Of a stretch of DNA of 64,000 nt, positions 1-11,050 are shown in pieces. The stretch is from positions 38,056,409 to 38,120,408 of the forward strand of contig NC_060065.1 of assembly GCF_020283565.1 (NCBI RefSeq), in the 5' to 3' direction. The stretch is from Trifolium pratense (taxonomy: Eukaryota; Streptophyta; Magnoliopsida; Fabales; Fabaceae). The position numbers and the translations under genes are program-made. A model generated the notes under the pieces. It saw only the letters and a list, made by a program, of their open reading frames with translations. It did not search any database and was not told the origin of the DNA. How positions within the stretch are numbered: position 1 is the stretch's first letter; the number at the start of each line of letters is the position of its first letter.

Positions 1-159
1 CTAATTCAGCAAGTTCAGTGAAAGATATATGCTAACGTGGTGCCATTTTATCAAATCTAATCCTTATGTTGATATTAGATCTTGGTTATTGAATCATAAT
101 CAAAACCTGGTTGCAATTCAGTTGCAACTTTATCATGGTTGGAATTAGTATTTCTTAGA

Positions 160-309
160 ATTTGGGTTGGGCCTAACTCAACCATACAAAACTGGAAGCT
201 GGTGGTCTGGAAGCTAGGGATTAGAAGTGGACTTCTATTAGGTGGTGTCTGTCGTGAGGATTACATATCTTCAGACCATCGCTTATCCAATGTGGGACTA
301 TTTTAACAG
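160..309 (-). mobile_element. TRIM-type LTR remnant
   Basis: Read on the minus strand, the segment starts like other TRIM LTRs in this window (TGTTAAAATAGTCCCACATT) and ends in a motif resembling 'GTTGAGTTAGGCCCAA'. These are the hallmarks of the short LTR seen complete at 57.3 kb and degenerate at 9.4 and 13.5 kb. No primer binding site or second LTR is visible here, so it is a solo or broken copy. Confidence 0.4.
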
Positions 310-1920
310 TTTTATTACATTAACATATTTAGAAATGCACCAGATATCAGATAGAGAATTAAAATTCATATTCCTATTCCAAGTTTTCAACTGCACGGCA
401 TATGCAGACTGAGGTTTGGAACCAAAAGAAATTAGTAATTTTAATCATGTTTTAATGTCTAATAACTGGTAATCTTTCTGTACTTCATAAGGGTTTATCA
501 TAGAGTAAGGTCACTGCAAGAGCAGCAAAAGAGCTTATTGGGTATTACAGGGGACATTCAGAAGAGCTTACATGGACTTGTCTTATATCATAAACACTTG
601 AGTATACATTTGAAAGAGCTTACTAAAATACGATATGACAAGTCCATAAGCTGGATTTAGCTTATTTTCATAAGCTCCCTAGAGTAGCTTATATAAACAA
701 GTCATACAAAGAACTTATACAAAGTTTCTCCTTTTCCCCTCCTCGATTGTAGAAACAATTTGTGCATAAATATTTTGCGATAAGCCCTTAATTAAGATGA
801 ATAATACCATAACGCCCCCAATAGCATAATAGAAACAAACTACAGCTTAGAGATACCATGTTGAAATAAACGCAAAAAACGGTGCCATGCAATTCAGTTA
901 CAACTTCAAATAAAGTTCAGTGTAAAGTTATATCCTATTCCATTCCTAATCATCAAAATCAAGTAGCAGAATATTGGTTATCAAACTTCAGTGGTGACTA
1001 ATAAATTCAATGTTCAACTTTTTCACCAACCATTCTGCACCGTTCTACTTGTTTCCCATCATTATATGGTTTCAGAGTAAAGGGAAAATAGGGTTCTCTG
1101 GTATTGTGCTCTTTTGACTGGATCATGATTCCAGAATCTTGCTCGAAGTTTCTATGTTCAAAAGCTTAAATAAACCATTTTTCTTTTCTTACTTCCTTGT
1201 GGGTTCTTACGATGCAAACAGAGGAATACACACATGAAAAATACCAGAACAAGAACAATGATGATATTAATAGTCAAGTGAGCTGAAAAAATCAATAAAA
1301 ATAACAAAAGAATGCTCCAACCACTGGAATTCAGAAAAGAACACATTAAATCACAGAGCAGCAGCTTTTCACAATGGGAATAGCCAAATAGCTCTTAATC
1401 ACCGAAATAAAAATTAACATTTATAACCCCAGGAAAAAAAATCCCCTTCCTATAAAATCCTTCCTCCTGTTAACTAACTTTCTTATATGGCACCCATACC
1501 CTCAATTCACTCCTTTCCTGGAATATTATTTTCTTCATCGACACATAAAACCCAATTCCTTTGGCCCACAATCATAACTCTTATGATGACTATCAATTGG
1601 ACTAGCATATATTCCTACTCATGGGTTTTCAAGGGTCTATTTAGGTCAGTCAAATAATGGAACTAAGTTACCGTATCGAGGTCATGTTACTACTCTACTC
1701 TCTTTCCTCTGGAATACATTCAAGGTCAAAGAGGATTTCTGATCTTCCTCCAGCTTAGATTTCTTTCTTTCTAAGATGAACTATGAGTTAAGAAGATCTG
1801 TTGACACTAGTCTTGGCATACTCATAAAAATTAACAACTTTTAATAATAGTGAGTCCAACCGTTACATTAAGAAATTCAATCAAAACTACAAAATTTGGT
1901 ACAAATAAAAATCTAATTGG
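310..1920. other. Intergenic; possible distal exons of the CCCH gene
   Basis: There is no complete gene. Positions 490-720 contain palindromic fragments of a degraded TIR element (repeated 'ataagct' blocks in both orientations). On the minus strand two short open stretches follow an AG: about 1772-1703 (lysine/glutamate rich, about 29 codons) and about 1165-1030 (about 50 codons, charged). They could be terminal exons of the RRM-CCCH gene whose third exon ends at 2717, but I cannot join them with confidence. The minus-strand hydrophobic 62-codon frame at 1158-1346 looks like chance. Confidence 0.3.
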
Positions 1921-1922
1921 TA

Positions 1923-2043
1923 CTCCCTCCGTCCCAAAATATAAGGGAAAATTGGTCAACCAAAGTTGATGTATCTAGTCCAAATTTTTAACCAAATACA
2001 TCAACTTTCTTTGACCAATTTTCCCTTATATTTTGGGACAGAG
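1923..2043. mobile_element. Stowaway-type MITE
   Basis: The termini CTCCCTCCGTCCC on the left and its near inverse on the right extend into a longer inverted repeat (AAAATATAAGGG and its complement). The element is flanked by the TA dinucleotide (1921-1922 and 2044-2045), the target preference of Tc1/mariner-related Stowaway MITEs. It is 121 bp with no coding capacity. Confidence 0.9.
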
Positions 2044-2045
2044 TA

Positions 2046-2659
2046 GTACTTCATTGCACTAGTTTTTTGTGAAACGGCTTCATTGCACTACTTTTATTTT
2101 AATGTAAGTATGATACTTGAAATATAATTTTTCTAACCAGTGCTAATCCAGAAAATGAAAATATTTATTGAAAAATGCTCCCTTATAGGTAATATAAATG
2201 CTGCATTTCTCTATAAAAAGTTTCAAATTTTTTAATTCCCCACCCAGTGTCTAGGAACTAGTTATCAGTTACCTTAAAATATAAATAAATATGTATCCAA
2301 AACAAGATTATATAACTACAAATGTCTAAATAATCTAGCAATCGGTATGCTTAATCGTGAAAGAATGTCACATGGTTCAACAATTAAGGTTGTGGGCGTG
2401 TAGCATCTAACTAGAAATAATCAACTTACTAGCTAAAATACAGAACTTTTAATGTTAGCAAAACACAGATCAACAACTCAAGCAAATACTCTCTAAACCA
2501 ATAAAAAATTCCATTCCCATAATCAAACAAGAACACCTCATTCAAATAATCCAAAAAGCATTGCATATTAACACTTCAACTATGTTTTACAATGTTCGAA
2601 TTCTCATGATAAGGTCATCGGAGCAGTAGCACTAGCATATATAACTATTAATAGACAAT
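2046..2659. other. Intergenic or intronic, A+T-rich
   Basis: I see no supported gene, RNA gene or mobile element. If the CCCH gene has further exons at lower coordinates, this is its third coding intron. Confidence 0.4.
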
Positions 2660-2716
2660 TTAAAAACAAATTAAGAATTCAAAATATTTTCGCATTATTA
2701 TAAATGCTTCTCTTAC

Positions 2717-3709
2717 TTGCTCATCATGAGAAAATTTGCATCCAGCTCCACGAGTACATTCCCCTCTTTGGAAAGCTCGACAAACACCACGGGCCTCCCT
2801 TTTCTGCCGCTCGGTCTCTTCATCTTCCTCTTCCTTCTTCTTATACTTATCAACATGATCCACCCTAATAATTCTACCTAAAACCTGAGCTCCATTTAAA
2901 TTATCTAAGACACAAAAATCAAACATTACAAAGTAATTCAGCATTAGATCCCTGAACAAAAAAGATGACCGAAGACTAATTATTTATTTTGGTCCTTAAA
3001 AGTGTGGTGTTGTCACAATAGTCCTTAAAAGTATCAAAATTACAAAACCATAAACAAATGCGTCTTTCAAATAGTCAGTTTGGTCCTCAAATAGGTCTTT
3101 TGTTAGTTACGTTGATCCTCGATTGTGACTCCCGTTAGTCAATTTGATCCATAAAATTACATGACATACAAGAAATGACACATTTGGGAATGTTTATGTA
3201 ATTTCAATACATATAGGGATTATAGTGACAAAGTCTCACACATTTAAGGACCAAATTAACCTTTTACTCAGTTTAATCAAATGAAAAAATATAAAACTAA
3301 AAACAGATTTTTTTACAATTATAGGATAGAGAGACTAACCAACAGCAAGATTAGTACTTCTTTGATCTTCATATGCAATAAAAGCAAATCCCTTTGATTT
3401 GCCAGTACCTTTGTCTCTAACTAAATTAACATCAACAACCTCCCCATATCTGGACATCACCAAAAACAAATAAAATTCACATCTTCAAAACACAAATCAC
3501 AGTAACAAAAAAAAAATGCAAGAAAAGATTACATACTCAGCAAAAACAGCTAGTAAATCACCCTCAGTGAGATCAAAGGGAATACCACCAACAAAAACAT
3601 AAGCAGAATCTTTGTATTTAGTGTGCCACGAAGCTTCTTCGGTGATGTTTAAAGCAGCTTCTTTTGAATTGATTTGTTGAATCCGTTTCACTAGTGTTAA
3701 TGGGTTCAT
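2717..3709 (-). CDS. RRM plus CCCH zinc finger RNA-binding protein (RBMX2 / C3H25-like), 3' end not located
   Basis: Exons on the minus strand are 3709-3537, 3449-3340 and 2904-2717. Junction 1 (GA|GTATGT to CCAG|ATATGG) restores AEYGE; junction 2 (GTTG|GTTAGT to TTAG|ATAAT) restores AVDNLNG. About 157 codons are placed. An N-terminal helix (MNPLTLVKRIQQINSKEA) is followed by one RRM: RNP2 near residue 38 (YVFVGGIPF), RNP1 near residue 76 (KGFAFIAYED), then a lysine/glutamate linker and a CCCH finger (C-x7-C-x5-C-x3-H). This is the architecture of plant C3H25 proteins, homologues of RBMX2/Ist3, which belong to a U2 snRNP-associated complex acting in nuclear pre-mRNA splicing. Exon 3 ends at a good donor (CAA|GTAAGA), so a C-terminal region should follow. 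I cannot identify it, so the annotated 3' end is partial. Intron 2 carries a TIR element. Confidence 0.85.
2985..3262. mobile_element. Short TIR element in intron of the CCCH gene
   Basis: Left 'ttggtccttaaaagtgtg' and right 'cacatttaaggaccaaa' form terminal inverted repeats, with further internal 'ggtcctcaaa' blocks. It resembles the 'ggtcccttaaag' MULE at 42.7 kb in terminal sequence but is only about 280 bp. No clear target duplication was found. Confidence 0.6.
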
Positions 3710-4040
3710 GTCTATTTAACTACAAAACAAAAAGAAAAAACAGAGAGAACGAGGGCAAAAGTTAAAGTAAAGTATAAGAATAAGTTGGGATTTATGTCAA
3801 ACAGGTTGTGTGCAATAAAATGAGATTGAATTTTAAGTTAGAATTCAGAAAAGAACAGTAGAAAGATTATTATTCAATATATAGTGATCGATACGTGTTA
3901 TAGATATAGTTGGGAATGAGTGAAAATAGGGGAGAAAGAACCCTAATTTATACCTGCGATATGGTTCTGCAGAGGAAGCTGGTGCTTGGGGGAGTTGTGA
4001 TAGCTCAGGAGACGAGACGAGACGAGACGTATGAAGAAAC
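3710..4040 (-). promoter_or_regulatory. 5' UTR with intron upstream of the CCCH gene
   Basis: On the minus strand a donor CGCAG|GTATAA lies at 3953 and an acceptor TTTTGTAG|TTAAATAG at about 3722, just upstream of the ATG at 3709. This predicts a 5' UTR intron of about 230 bp, with the first non-coding exon starting around 4040-4080. A short CGAGA tandem repeat (about 4013-4028) sits in that exon. Confidence 0.55.
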
Positions 4041-4042
4041 TA

Positions 4043-4792
4043 TGAACTAAAGGGGAAGGAAATTTTATGAAAACCTGTCTTTGTCTGGGATCTAGTTGTC
4101 ACCTCTTTCCCAACTAAAAAAGTTCGAGTAAAAATACCACAAAAAATAAAATTTATCAACCGTTTACACTAAACTCTGGTTGTATCTTTAAATTTTATTG
4201 GAGCACAAAAATTACGATAAAACAACATTTGCACAAATTTTTTACTTACTAAATAAAAAAAAATCACATATCAAATATTAACAAGCAAATCTAAAAAAAT
4301 TTATATATATTATCCAGAAGTATACAATATATAAGAATTCTTGTGCTTTAGATATTTTTTTTTACAATAGATCATTACAAAATTAAGATTGCTAAAAACT
4401 GAAAAAAGGTAAATCTCCAAACAAACTTGCAGCACCTTAATAGCATACAACTGCATCATGAAAGTGTCTACAAATATGACAAAATAAAAGTATCCGGAAT
4501 ATTCATACTCCCGAATCTGAAACGTTGGCGTCCAAGTCTTCATCAGATATGTAATGAGTTGATGTAGATATGTCAATTTGAATCCACGAAACACCGTACT
4601 AAAATAAAAAATCAACAAACGCCGCACAAAACGACGATAAACACAACGCCGCACAAGACGACCACAAACAAACGCCGCACAAAACGATCACAAACTTAAA
4701 AAGCAAAAAACAAAGAAGCAAATCTATGTGAATAATCACTTATTTAAATGAAAAGAAAAAGAAAAGCAATTTAGAGGGGTGATTTTAGGATG
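4043..4792. other. Intergenic spacer with short tandem repeat
   Basis: A+T-rich DNA between two minus-strand genes. About 4616-4695 holds three or four imperfect copies of a unit near 'aacgccgcacaaaacga'. The 114-codon minus-strand frame at 4310-4654 shows no recognisable domain and overlaps this repeat; I treat it as chance. Confidence 0.4.
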
Positions 4793-4807
4793 AAATCCTT
4801 GGTGGAT

Positions 4808-5005
4808 TTTTTTTTTTTTATAAGCAAACAATATATTATAAAGGAATACAAAGGGGTACTCAATCACTTACAATATAAAGCAAATTATAGTATGTTTTGA
4901 AGACATACAATGGGATCTAATCACCATTCAGAAAAAGATGACTTACGGCCAAAACGACCCCTAAACCAAAACCAAGAAAAAGTTTTAGTATCATCTGAAT
5001 AAACC
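4808..5005 (-). mobile_element. 5'-truncated LINE-like insertion with perfect 15-bp target duplication
   Basis: A poly-T run on the plus strand (poly-A tail on the minus strand) opens a 198-bp insert bounded by the exact repeat AAATCCTTGGTGGAT at 4793-4807 and 5006-5020. A poly-A tail, a long variable target duplication and no inverted termini are the signature of target-primed reverse transcription. No tRNA-like A/B boxes are visible, so a truncated L1-type LINE is preferred over a SINE. It lies about 150 bp downstream of the cis-prenyltransferase stop codon. Confidence 0.8.
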
Positions 5006-5160
5006 AAATCCTTGGTGGATGAACAAAAAGAATAAACTAGGGTTTAGGAGAGGGACGACCGCTGTTTGAGAAGAAGAACTTGTGCTTTAAATATTTGTAA
5101 ATTTGTCATTAGAACATATCACCCCCACCACCATATAGGAGGATATAGGTTGTGAATTAA

Positions 5161-6865
5161 CTAATGTCGTCCACCATAGCGTCTCTGTCGATTTTGAAAT
5201 GAACTTAAAGCCTCTACAAATTCATCCTTCCCAAAATCAGGCCAAAGTTTTTGATTAAAGAAAAATTCTGTATATGCCAATTGCCATAATAAGAAATTAC
5301 TAACTCTAAGTTCTCCACTGGTCCGTATTAGTAAATCAGGATAAGGAAACTCAGTACAATTAGTTTCAAGTTCCTTTTCAATTATGTTTTCATTTATTTC
5401 TTCCAAATGGAGAAGCCCATCTTGCACTTTCTTGGCTACACTTTTACATGCTTGGACTACATCATATTTTCCACTATAGCTTACTGCCAAAATAAGTTGG
5501 AATTTTGGATTCTCCTTTGTAGTTTCCTCAGCATTAGCTATCATACTTTTCAAAGACTTGGGGAGTTTTGATGTATCTCCAATTACAGATATTTGAATAC
5601 CTTTCCTGTTACAAGCTTACAAAAAATTCATCTTCATTAATTATAATTATAATATAATTAAGGGGGAAAATAGAAATGAAAATAATGTGTCTTTATATTT
5701 ATAGTACATGAAATGAAAGTACATAATAATTAAATATTCATTAATTATTATCTAATTTATTTTTTAAAGGTGCACCCAATATGATTCTCTACAAAAATAA
5801 TTTAAAGTTGAACTCTTACTGTTTGTAGTAAATTTTAAAAAAGGATTACATCTCTTTTCCTTTTTTATTATTATAATTATAAAATTTGTTATTTTACTAT
5901 AATTAAAAATGATAAGGATCACCCTTAGACCATTTTTTATAATAACCATTTTTTAAAATTCTATTATACATACAAGCCATCTTTTAACTGTTTTCAAAAT
6001 TCTTTGCATTTTTCTACCAAAAAAAAATAAAAAATATTTGCATTTTATTATATACAAAAGTTCTTTTCATTTTTCTCTCAATAGCTCTCGGTTTCTTGAA
6101 AAATAGAGACAATATATGGTACCAACAAAAATAAAAAAAATAGAAATTATATTATCCTAAATTAATTAGGGTAGTAAGAGTTTGACACCTCTTGCATTCT
6201 TCAACTTGCGAAAGTATTGATCTTTCAAAAAGGTTCAACAAGAATTCAGTTTCCACCTGCACCACCACCATCACGAAGCAAAACTCAATAAAATTATTAA
6301 ACCACCATCAACAACATGTCATGTTAATCAAAGTGATCTAAAATAAGAATTAAAATTAATTAATGACCTTGGGCCGAATCCAATTATCCATAGAGAATGC
6401 GAAAACAGTGAGAACCTTTATTCCCCAACCATAACACAACTTCACTATCCTTTTGAATGATTGTGTTCCGGCTACATGGCCCGCGGACGTTGGCAATCCT
6501 TTCATCTTCGCCCATCTCCCATTCCCGTCCATAATCACTGCCACATGCTTCGGCATCAGCTCCGGCTGCAACTCTACCGGCAATGGATCCACTTCTAAAA
6601 AATCTTCATCCACAAAAATTTCCCCGTCCGCCTCATCTTGAAAAGCATCCACAAAAATTTCCCCGCCCGCCTCATCTTGAAAAGCTACAACACTAGTACC
6701 TCGTTTTGTAATAGAGTTAGACAAATATCGGTGACAAACTTGAAACCTAGTCATCCCGCTATAAGCGGAATAAGTAGTTGATGTCTTTGGCAAAGAAGTT
6801 ATTAAAGTTTTCTCTAATGGAATAGGGAGTCTTAACGAAAACATGTTAGCAAGTAATAATAACAT
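5161..6865 (-). CDS. cis-prenyltransferase (plastid-type, UPP synthase family)
   Basis: Minus-strand exons are 6865-6368, 6256-6189 and 5605-5161, coding 336 residues. Junctions restore RPK|VETEFLL and ECKR|KGIQIS. The family condenses isopentenyl diphosphate onto an allylic primer in cis, giving polyprenyl or short neryl-type diphosphates. All five conserved regions are visible: [15 protein letters not shown] (residues about 110-123, with the catalytic Asp); [57 protein letters not shown]; and a C-terminal RRYGGRH. Residues 1 to about 60 are Ser/Thr/Arg-rich with few acids, like a plastid transit peptide. Residues about 61-86 are a 13-residue acidic repeat. Total length fits plastid short-chain enzymes. 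Exon 2 uses a weak donor (AAGAG|GTGTCA). Chain length cannot be read from sequence. Confidence 0.9.
6608..6685 (-). repeat. 39-bp coding minisatellite in cis-prenyltransferase exon 1
   Basis: Two adjacent 39-bp copies differ at one or two bases and encode [13 protein letters not shown] and [13 protein letters not shown]. They lie between the presumed transit peptide and catalytic region I. The unit is a multiple of three, so the frame is kept. Confidence 0.9.
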
Positions 6866-6889
6866 GAATAGGTTAGTGATAACGGGTTT

Positions 6890-7217
6890 CTTAGACTGAT
6901 GTGGAATGGAAGGTGCTTATTTTTACGTACTCCTTAATGTAGTAATGTATAGGCATAAAATTAATGTAATTATTTATAAAAAAAATAAATAGAAAAGGAC
7001 AAGATTGTGTTGTTGAAACTTGATTGGGTGTTCAGTATCGTAGCGCTTAAACTAAAGGGAAACGAATGGCTCTAACAAAGTGATGGATGCATATTGCAAA
7101 CTACCACATCAGTCATTTGGACAACTCAACTTTTGAATGGATTATAAGACAATCTTTTTACGTGTTTGATGGTCGATGTACTGGCCAATTAGTTTTGTAT
7201 ATTTTTTTTTGGATTTT
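6890..7217. other. Upstream region of the cis-prenyltransferase gene
   Basis: This is presumed promoter for the minus-strand gene. I find no convincing TATA box or other named element; the stretch near 6950-6990 is A+T-rich. Confidence 0.3.
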
Positions 7218-7620
7218 TACCACTAGTATCTGATTTACTGGACCGCATAACTGGTTCAGTGATTTGTTCTGGTTTCAGTTTCTTCTGATCGTAGTTATTG
7301 CGGATCAAACTGTGATTATCTCCACCAAATTTAGCGTCAATTATCATTAGACCAACTAATTAGTTTCTTGTGCTTTTGTATATACTTTGTGGTGTGCCGT
7401 GTTTAGTTTCTTGTGAGTTTTACCACTAGTATCTGTCTAGTGGACCGCATAACTGGTTCAATGATTTGTTCTGGTTTCAGTCTCTTCTGATCGTAGTTAT
7501 TGCGGATCAAACTGTGATTATTCTCACCAAATTTAGCGTCAATTATCATTAAACCAACTAATTAATTTCTTGTGCTTTTGTATATACTTTGTGGTGTGCC
7601 GTGTTTAATTTTGCAATAAA
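7218..7620. repeat. 203-bp direct tandem duplication
   Basis: The unit starting 'taccactagtatctg' at 7218 recurs at 7421 and runs in parallel through 'gtggtgtgccgtgttta'. The copies differ by a few substitutions and small indels. No open frame or known element is recognised in the unit. Confidence 0.85.
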
Positions 7621-8097
7621 GAAGATGGTTTTTTTGTGATTATACTCACGTGAATGAATTAAAGAAAACTTTGAATCAAAGGTGAACATGTCTAGAGTAG
7701 GACAAAACCAAATAAAATGGCTTTCAGTCCGTTACTGACATTTTATGGGCCTAGGCCAAACATAATAAAAAAAATTCTTTCATTTAATATAATAACATTA
7801 ATACATAATAGTAGATTTACAAAATACATTGTACCAAAAAAAAAATATTTATGGATTTTTATTGTACCATCAAAATTAACGGTTTATTGATTTTTATTGA
7901 ATACCGTTAATTTTGATAGGCCTCAATAACATATCAAATGATTGTAAAAAAAAAACTAAAAATTTATGGATGATCTAAACGATATAAACTTTTTATCCAG
8001 TAGTGGATTTTGTAAAATTCGTATTCGTTATAAAAATATCGAAGACTTGTGCACCATGCACCACTTAATCAAGTGATGCATGTTAGAAAAATTATAC
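7621..8097. other. Spacer with a small foldback
   Basis: About 7860-7918 folds back on itself ('caaaattaacggt' against 'accgttaattttg'). The same inverted motif family recurs inside the MITE that follows, so this is probably a degraded copy. No gene is seen. Confidence 0.4.
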
Positions 8098-8445
8098 CTG
8101 TGTAACATTTGAGTAATGTTACACCGACATTTGAGTAATGTTACACCGCTCAATAACGCTTTAACGAATACAAATTTTACAAAATCCACCGTTTGATTGA
8201 AATTTTATATCGTATAGAACATCTATGTTAAATTTTATAAAAATCTAAAATTGTTTGATATGTTATTAAGATAGATCAAGATTAATGGTATTCAATAAAA
8301 ACGCATTAACCATTAATCTTGATCAGTCTCGATAACATATCGAACAATATAAGCTTTCAATCAAACGGTGGATTTTGTAAAATTTGTATTCGTTAAAGCG
8401 TTATTGAGCGGTGTAACATTAGTCAAATGTTACACCGGTGTAATT
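8098..8445. mobile_element. MITE with long terminal inverted repeats
   Basis: The left end ('gtgtaacatttgagtaatg', then 'cgctcaataacgctttaacg') is repeated in inverse at the right end ('cgttaaagcgttattgagcg' and 'tgttacaccggtgtaa'), giving arms of about 100 bp. The left arm has a small internal duplication of 'acatttgagtaatgttacacc'. Non-coding; superfamily not assigned. Confidence 0.75.
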
Positions 8446-8465
8446 TGATCCCTCCCCCTCCCCTC

Positions 8466-8466
<1 letters not shown>

Positions 8467-8497
<31 letters not shown>

Positions 8498-8498
8498 G
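8467..8498. repeat. (TA)n(TG)n microsatellite
   Basis: A compound dinucleotide run of TATATA followed by GTGTGT lies directly beside the MITE. Confidence 0.9.
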
Positions 8499-8939
8499 AG
8501 ATAATTACACAATGGGTGGAAGGTAAGCGGGCAACGAACTACGCCGCTAAGTTTTTTGGATGACAAAATCAATCATCCTAAAACCCACATTCATTGACCT
8601 AGGAGACATAATATTACTATGCATCACTTTTTGGACTCTCCTAAGGAGATTCACATCCTCTAATACTAGGAAGCAATTATAATTTATTTTTTAACAAAGT
8701 TTAGATTTTAAAAGACAAATCTTATGTGTATTTATTTGCGGTGTTGTTCTTCACTTGAATTGAACTTTTTATGATGATATAATATACTTTGAAAATATAT
8801 AGGTTTGAATTATAGATAATTATAATTATTTAAATTTTAAATGAACACAAATACATATACATACTCATGTTCACATTTAGACCAAACAAACAAACTTTTG
8901 GAGAAATTAACTTTTGACCCCAAAAAAAATTCAAACCAA
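8499..8939. other. Intergenic, no gene seen
   Basis: A+T-rich sequence with no supported gene. The plus-strand frame beginning at 8841 is the antisense of LINE debris. Confidence 0.35.
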
Positions 8940-9230
8940 CGTGATTATAAAAAAAAAAAAAAAAATTCAAACCAACGTGGTATTGTCTTCATAGTCCATA
9001 GATTTTCTTCACAAGCTTATCCAATGAAAAGAGAATCATCTGCATATTGCAAAAGTGAGACCGTCACCTATGAACCAACTTTGAAGCCTTGAAAAAATCC
9101 CAAAGAAACCGCCCTTTGTGATAGTGCCGTCAACCCCTCCGCTACTAAGAGGAAAGAACGGCGCCAATGGGTCATCTTGTTTAAGACCCCTAATAACAAG
9201 TGGCCCAACGAATTTTAGAGAAAGCTATGG
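8940..9230 (-). pseudogene. LINE reverse transcriptase fragment
   Basis: Read on the minus strand, the segment contains GPLVIRGLKQDDPLAP (the 'GxxQGDPL' block of LINE reverse transcriptases), then, after frame damage, GFKVGS, a stop, and VTVSLLQYADDSLFIG with the catalytic YADD. Several stops and shifts interrupt it. It is a small decayed piece of the polymerase palm domain. A 16-base direct repeat ('ttcaaaccaacgtgg' and its partner) flanks an A-run near 8930-8980. Confidence 0.75.
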
Positions 9231-9414
9231 TACCATTTTAGAATTAAAAGTAGAACCTAACTCAATCTCTACTTATAAATCTGTTTATAAACATATATTC
9301 AGGTCACCTCACATCTAATACAAAGAGTGAGATAATAGATAAGTAGAAAATCTTGGTATAAATGTTAATATGAGAAAGATACATTCTAGTAGATGATTTG
9401 CACACTTAAGTATT

Positions 9415-9885
9415 TGTTAAGAAGTGTCACATCGGATGTGTGATGGTATGAATATGAGTTTATAAGTAAAATGTAATCTTCACCTAATAAGTCGATTTTG
9501 TAATGTTCAGTTAGACTCAACTTTCAATTTTAAGATGGTATCAGAGCATCTCCAAAATCCGTTGGGCGATCCGCTATTGGGTTACCCATCATTTATATCC
9601 ACACACCAACCTAATAGTTTTGGGCGTGTGGGTTTTGTATGGTTGAGTTAACCTAACTCCCAATTCTAAGATGGTATTAGAGTACCTTCAAGATCTGTTG
9701 GGCGACCAATCATTTATATCGAAACACCAAGCCCAATAGTGTTGGGCGTGAGGGGGTGTGTTAAAAAGTTCTACATCAAATGTGGGATGACTTGAATATG
9801 AGTTTATATAACTTATAAGTAAGAGACAATCCTCACCTTTTAAACCGCTTTTGTAGGGTTGGTTAGGCCCAACTTCCAATTTTAT
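9415..9885 (+). mobile_element. TRIM retroelement, rearranged
   Basis: The 5' LTR begins TGTTAAGAAG at 9415 and is followed by the initiator-Met tRNA primer site TGGTATCAGAGC at 9536-9547. A second, degraded primer site (TGGTATTAGAG) lies near 9671 with a repeated internal segment ('gttgggcga..catttatatc'). A purine tract (GAGGGGGTG) then leads into a 3' LTR starting TGTTAAAAAG at 9759. The arrangement suggests two TRIM units merged by recombination. No coding capacity, as usual for TRIMs. Confidence 0.75.
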
Positions 9886-10441
9886 GAGTACCAACTTAAA
9901 TTGTTTCTCCATTAAGTGATTGCAAGTTCACGGGAACAACCATATTTGATTAGCTTCACAAAACCTATCATGATTCATAACTTGATCTACAATATTCTCA
10001 CAACTGTTTAAGCATCCTATAATTTTTTCCTAGCTTCCTTCTCTTATCCTCACCAATTCCATAACCAATGAAAGAACCACACATTTTCTTCGTTCAGGCA
10101 TAGATCACACAGTTTCTACAATACTTTGTGAATTTTCCCTTTGAGGGAGGGGGTGTGTTTCATGTCCTCCAACTGAGCTCACCTATTTTGACTGGTATCA
10201 CAACTTTTGTACCATGTGTGAGTATCATTGGGGTTTCTCCACTTGTTGTGTGGGGTGTGGTCCTATAACCCCACATTACATGGTGTAGTTCTTCGGCCCA
10301 ATTGCCCTTTGCGTTCGGTATGCTCATTTATTTGCTGATGTTCAACTGAAGCGAAATGTTGCTTAATATTGAAGTCCTTCAATATCTTTTACATTTTCTT
10401 GTCCGTGAAATAATGAAATGAATGTTGATATACTTAAGACC
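9886..10441. other. Intergenic, no gene seen
   Basis: No supported gene. A purine-rich 'gagggaggggg' near 10142 resembles a retroelement polypurine tract but has no matching LTR. Confidence 0.3.
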
Positions 10442-11050
10442 TAGTTGTGTGTAATTTTTAAGTGATAATAATTATCATTTCATTAAAAAAAAAATGAATG
10501 CTGTTATTGTGATGGCAAAACTTTCCTAAACCAACTAAATTTTAACAAACTCAAGGTTTCAATCAACATATAATAATTGTAGTTACGGAAGTGGTGATTA
10601 GCCAAGCAAATGTATCTATCAAAAGTAATAGCTACGTTAATATGCACCGATATTTGAATTTGATAGGAAGTACCACTGTTCATCCCATAACTGTAATCGA
10701 AAGGGAGTTTGAACCATTTAATATCAGAACAGGCCTCCAAAAACTATATTAGATGGTACAGTGAGTCGGATACTGAAAATAAAATAAAATAAAAAACTCG
10801 CAGTTGTGTGTAATTTCTAAGTGATAATTATCATTTCATTTAAAAAAGAAGAAGGAATATCAATAATTAATTGGTTCAGTGGTGATTGCCGCTGAACTTG
10901 GTATGGATGACTATGATTCGACCCCCATAACTGCGATCGAGAGGGAGCTGAAACCACTTGATTTCATAACTGACACCGAATCAAATTAAACTGGTAGTAA
11001 AAAATAATGAATGCCGATATTGTGATGGCAAGACTTTCCTAGACCAAGTA
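10442..11050 (+). mobile_element. SINE cluster with a duplicated flank
   Basis: A tRNA-derived SINE lies at about 10866-11002: an A-box-like 'ggttcagtggtgattg', a B-box-like GATTCGACCCC, a body motif 'gatcgagagggagctgaaacc' and an A-rich tail. A related, more decayed body lies at 10585-10780. The flank 'agttgtgtgtaatttttaag..' and 'aatgaatgc..actttcctaaacca' occurs as one block at 10442-10538 but is split by the SINE in its second copy (10801-10846 and 11003-11050). This looks like an empty and a filled site side by side. Confidence 0.6.

Noticed and set aside
1158..1346. 62-codon hydrophobic minus-strand frame
   Set aside because: Leu/Ile/Val-rich translation of A+T-rich sequence, no start context or homologue recognised.
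4310..4654. 114-codon minus-strand frame
   Set aside because: Aromatic-rich with no domain, overlaps a short tandem repeat, and has no supporting splice or promoter context.
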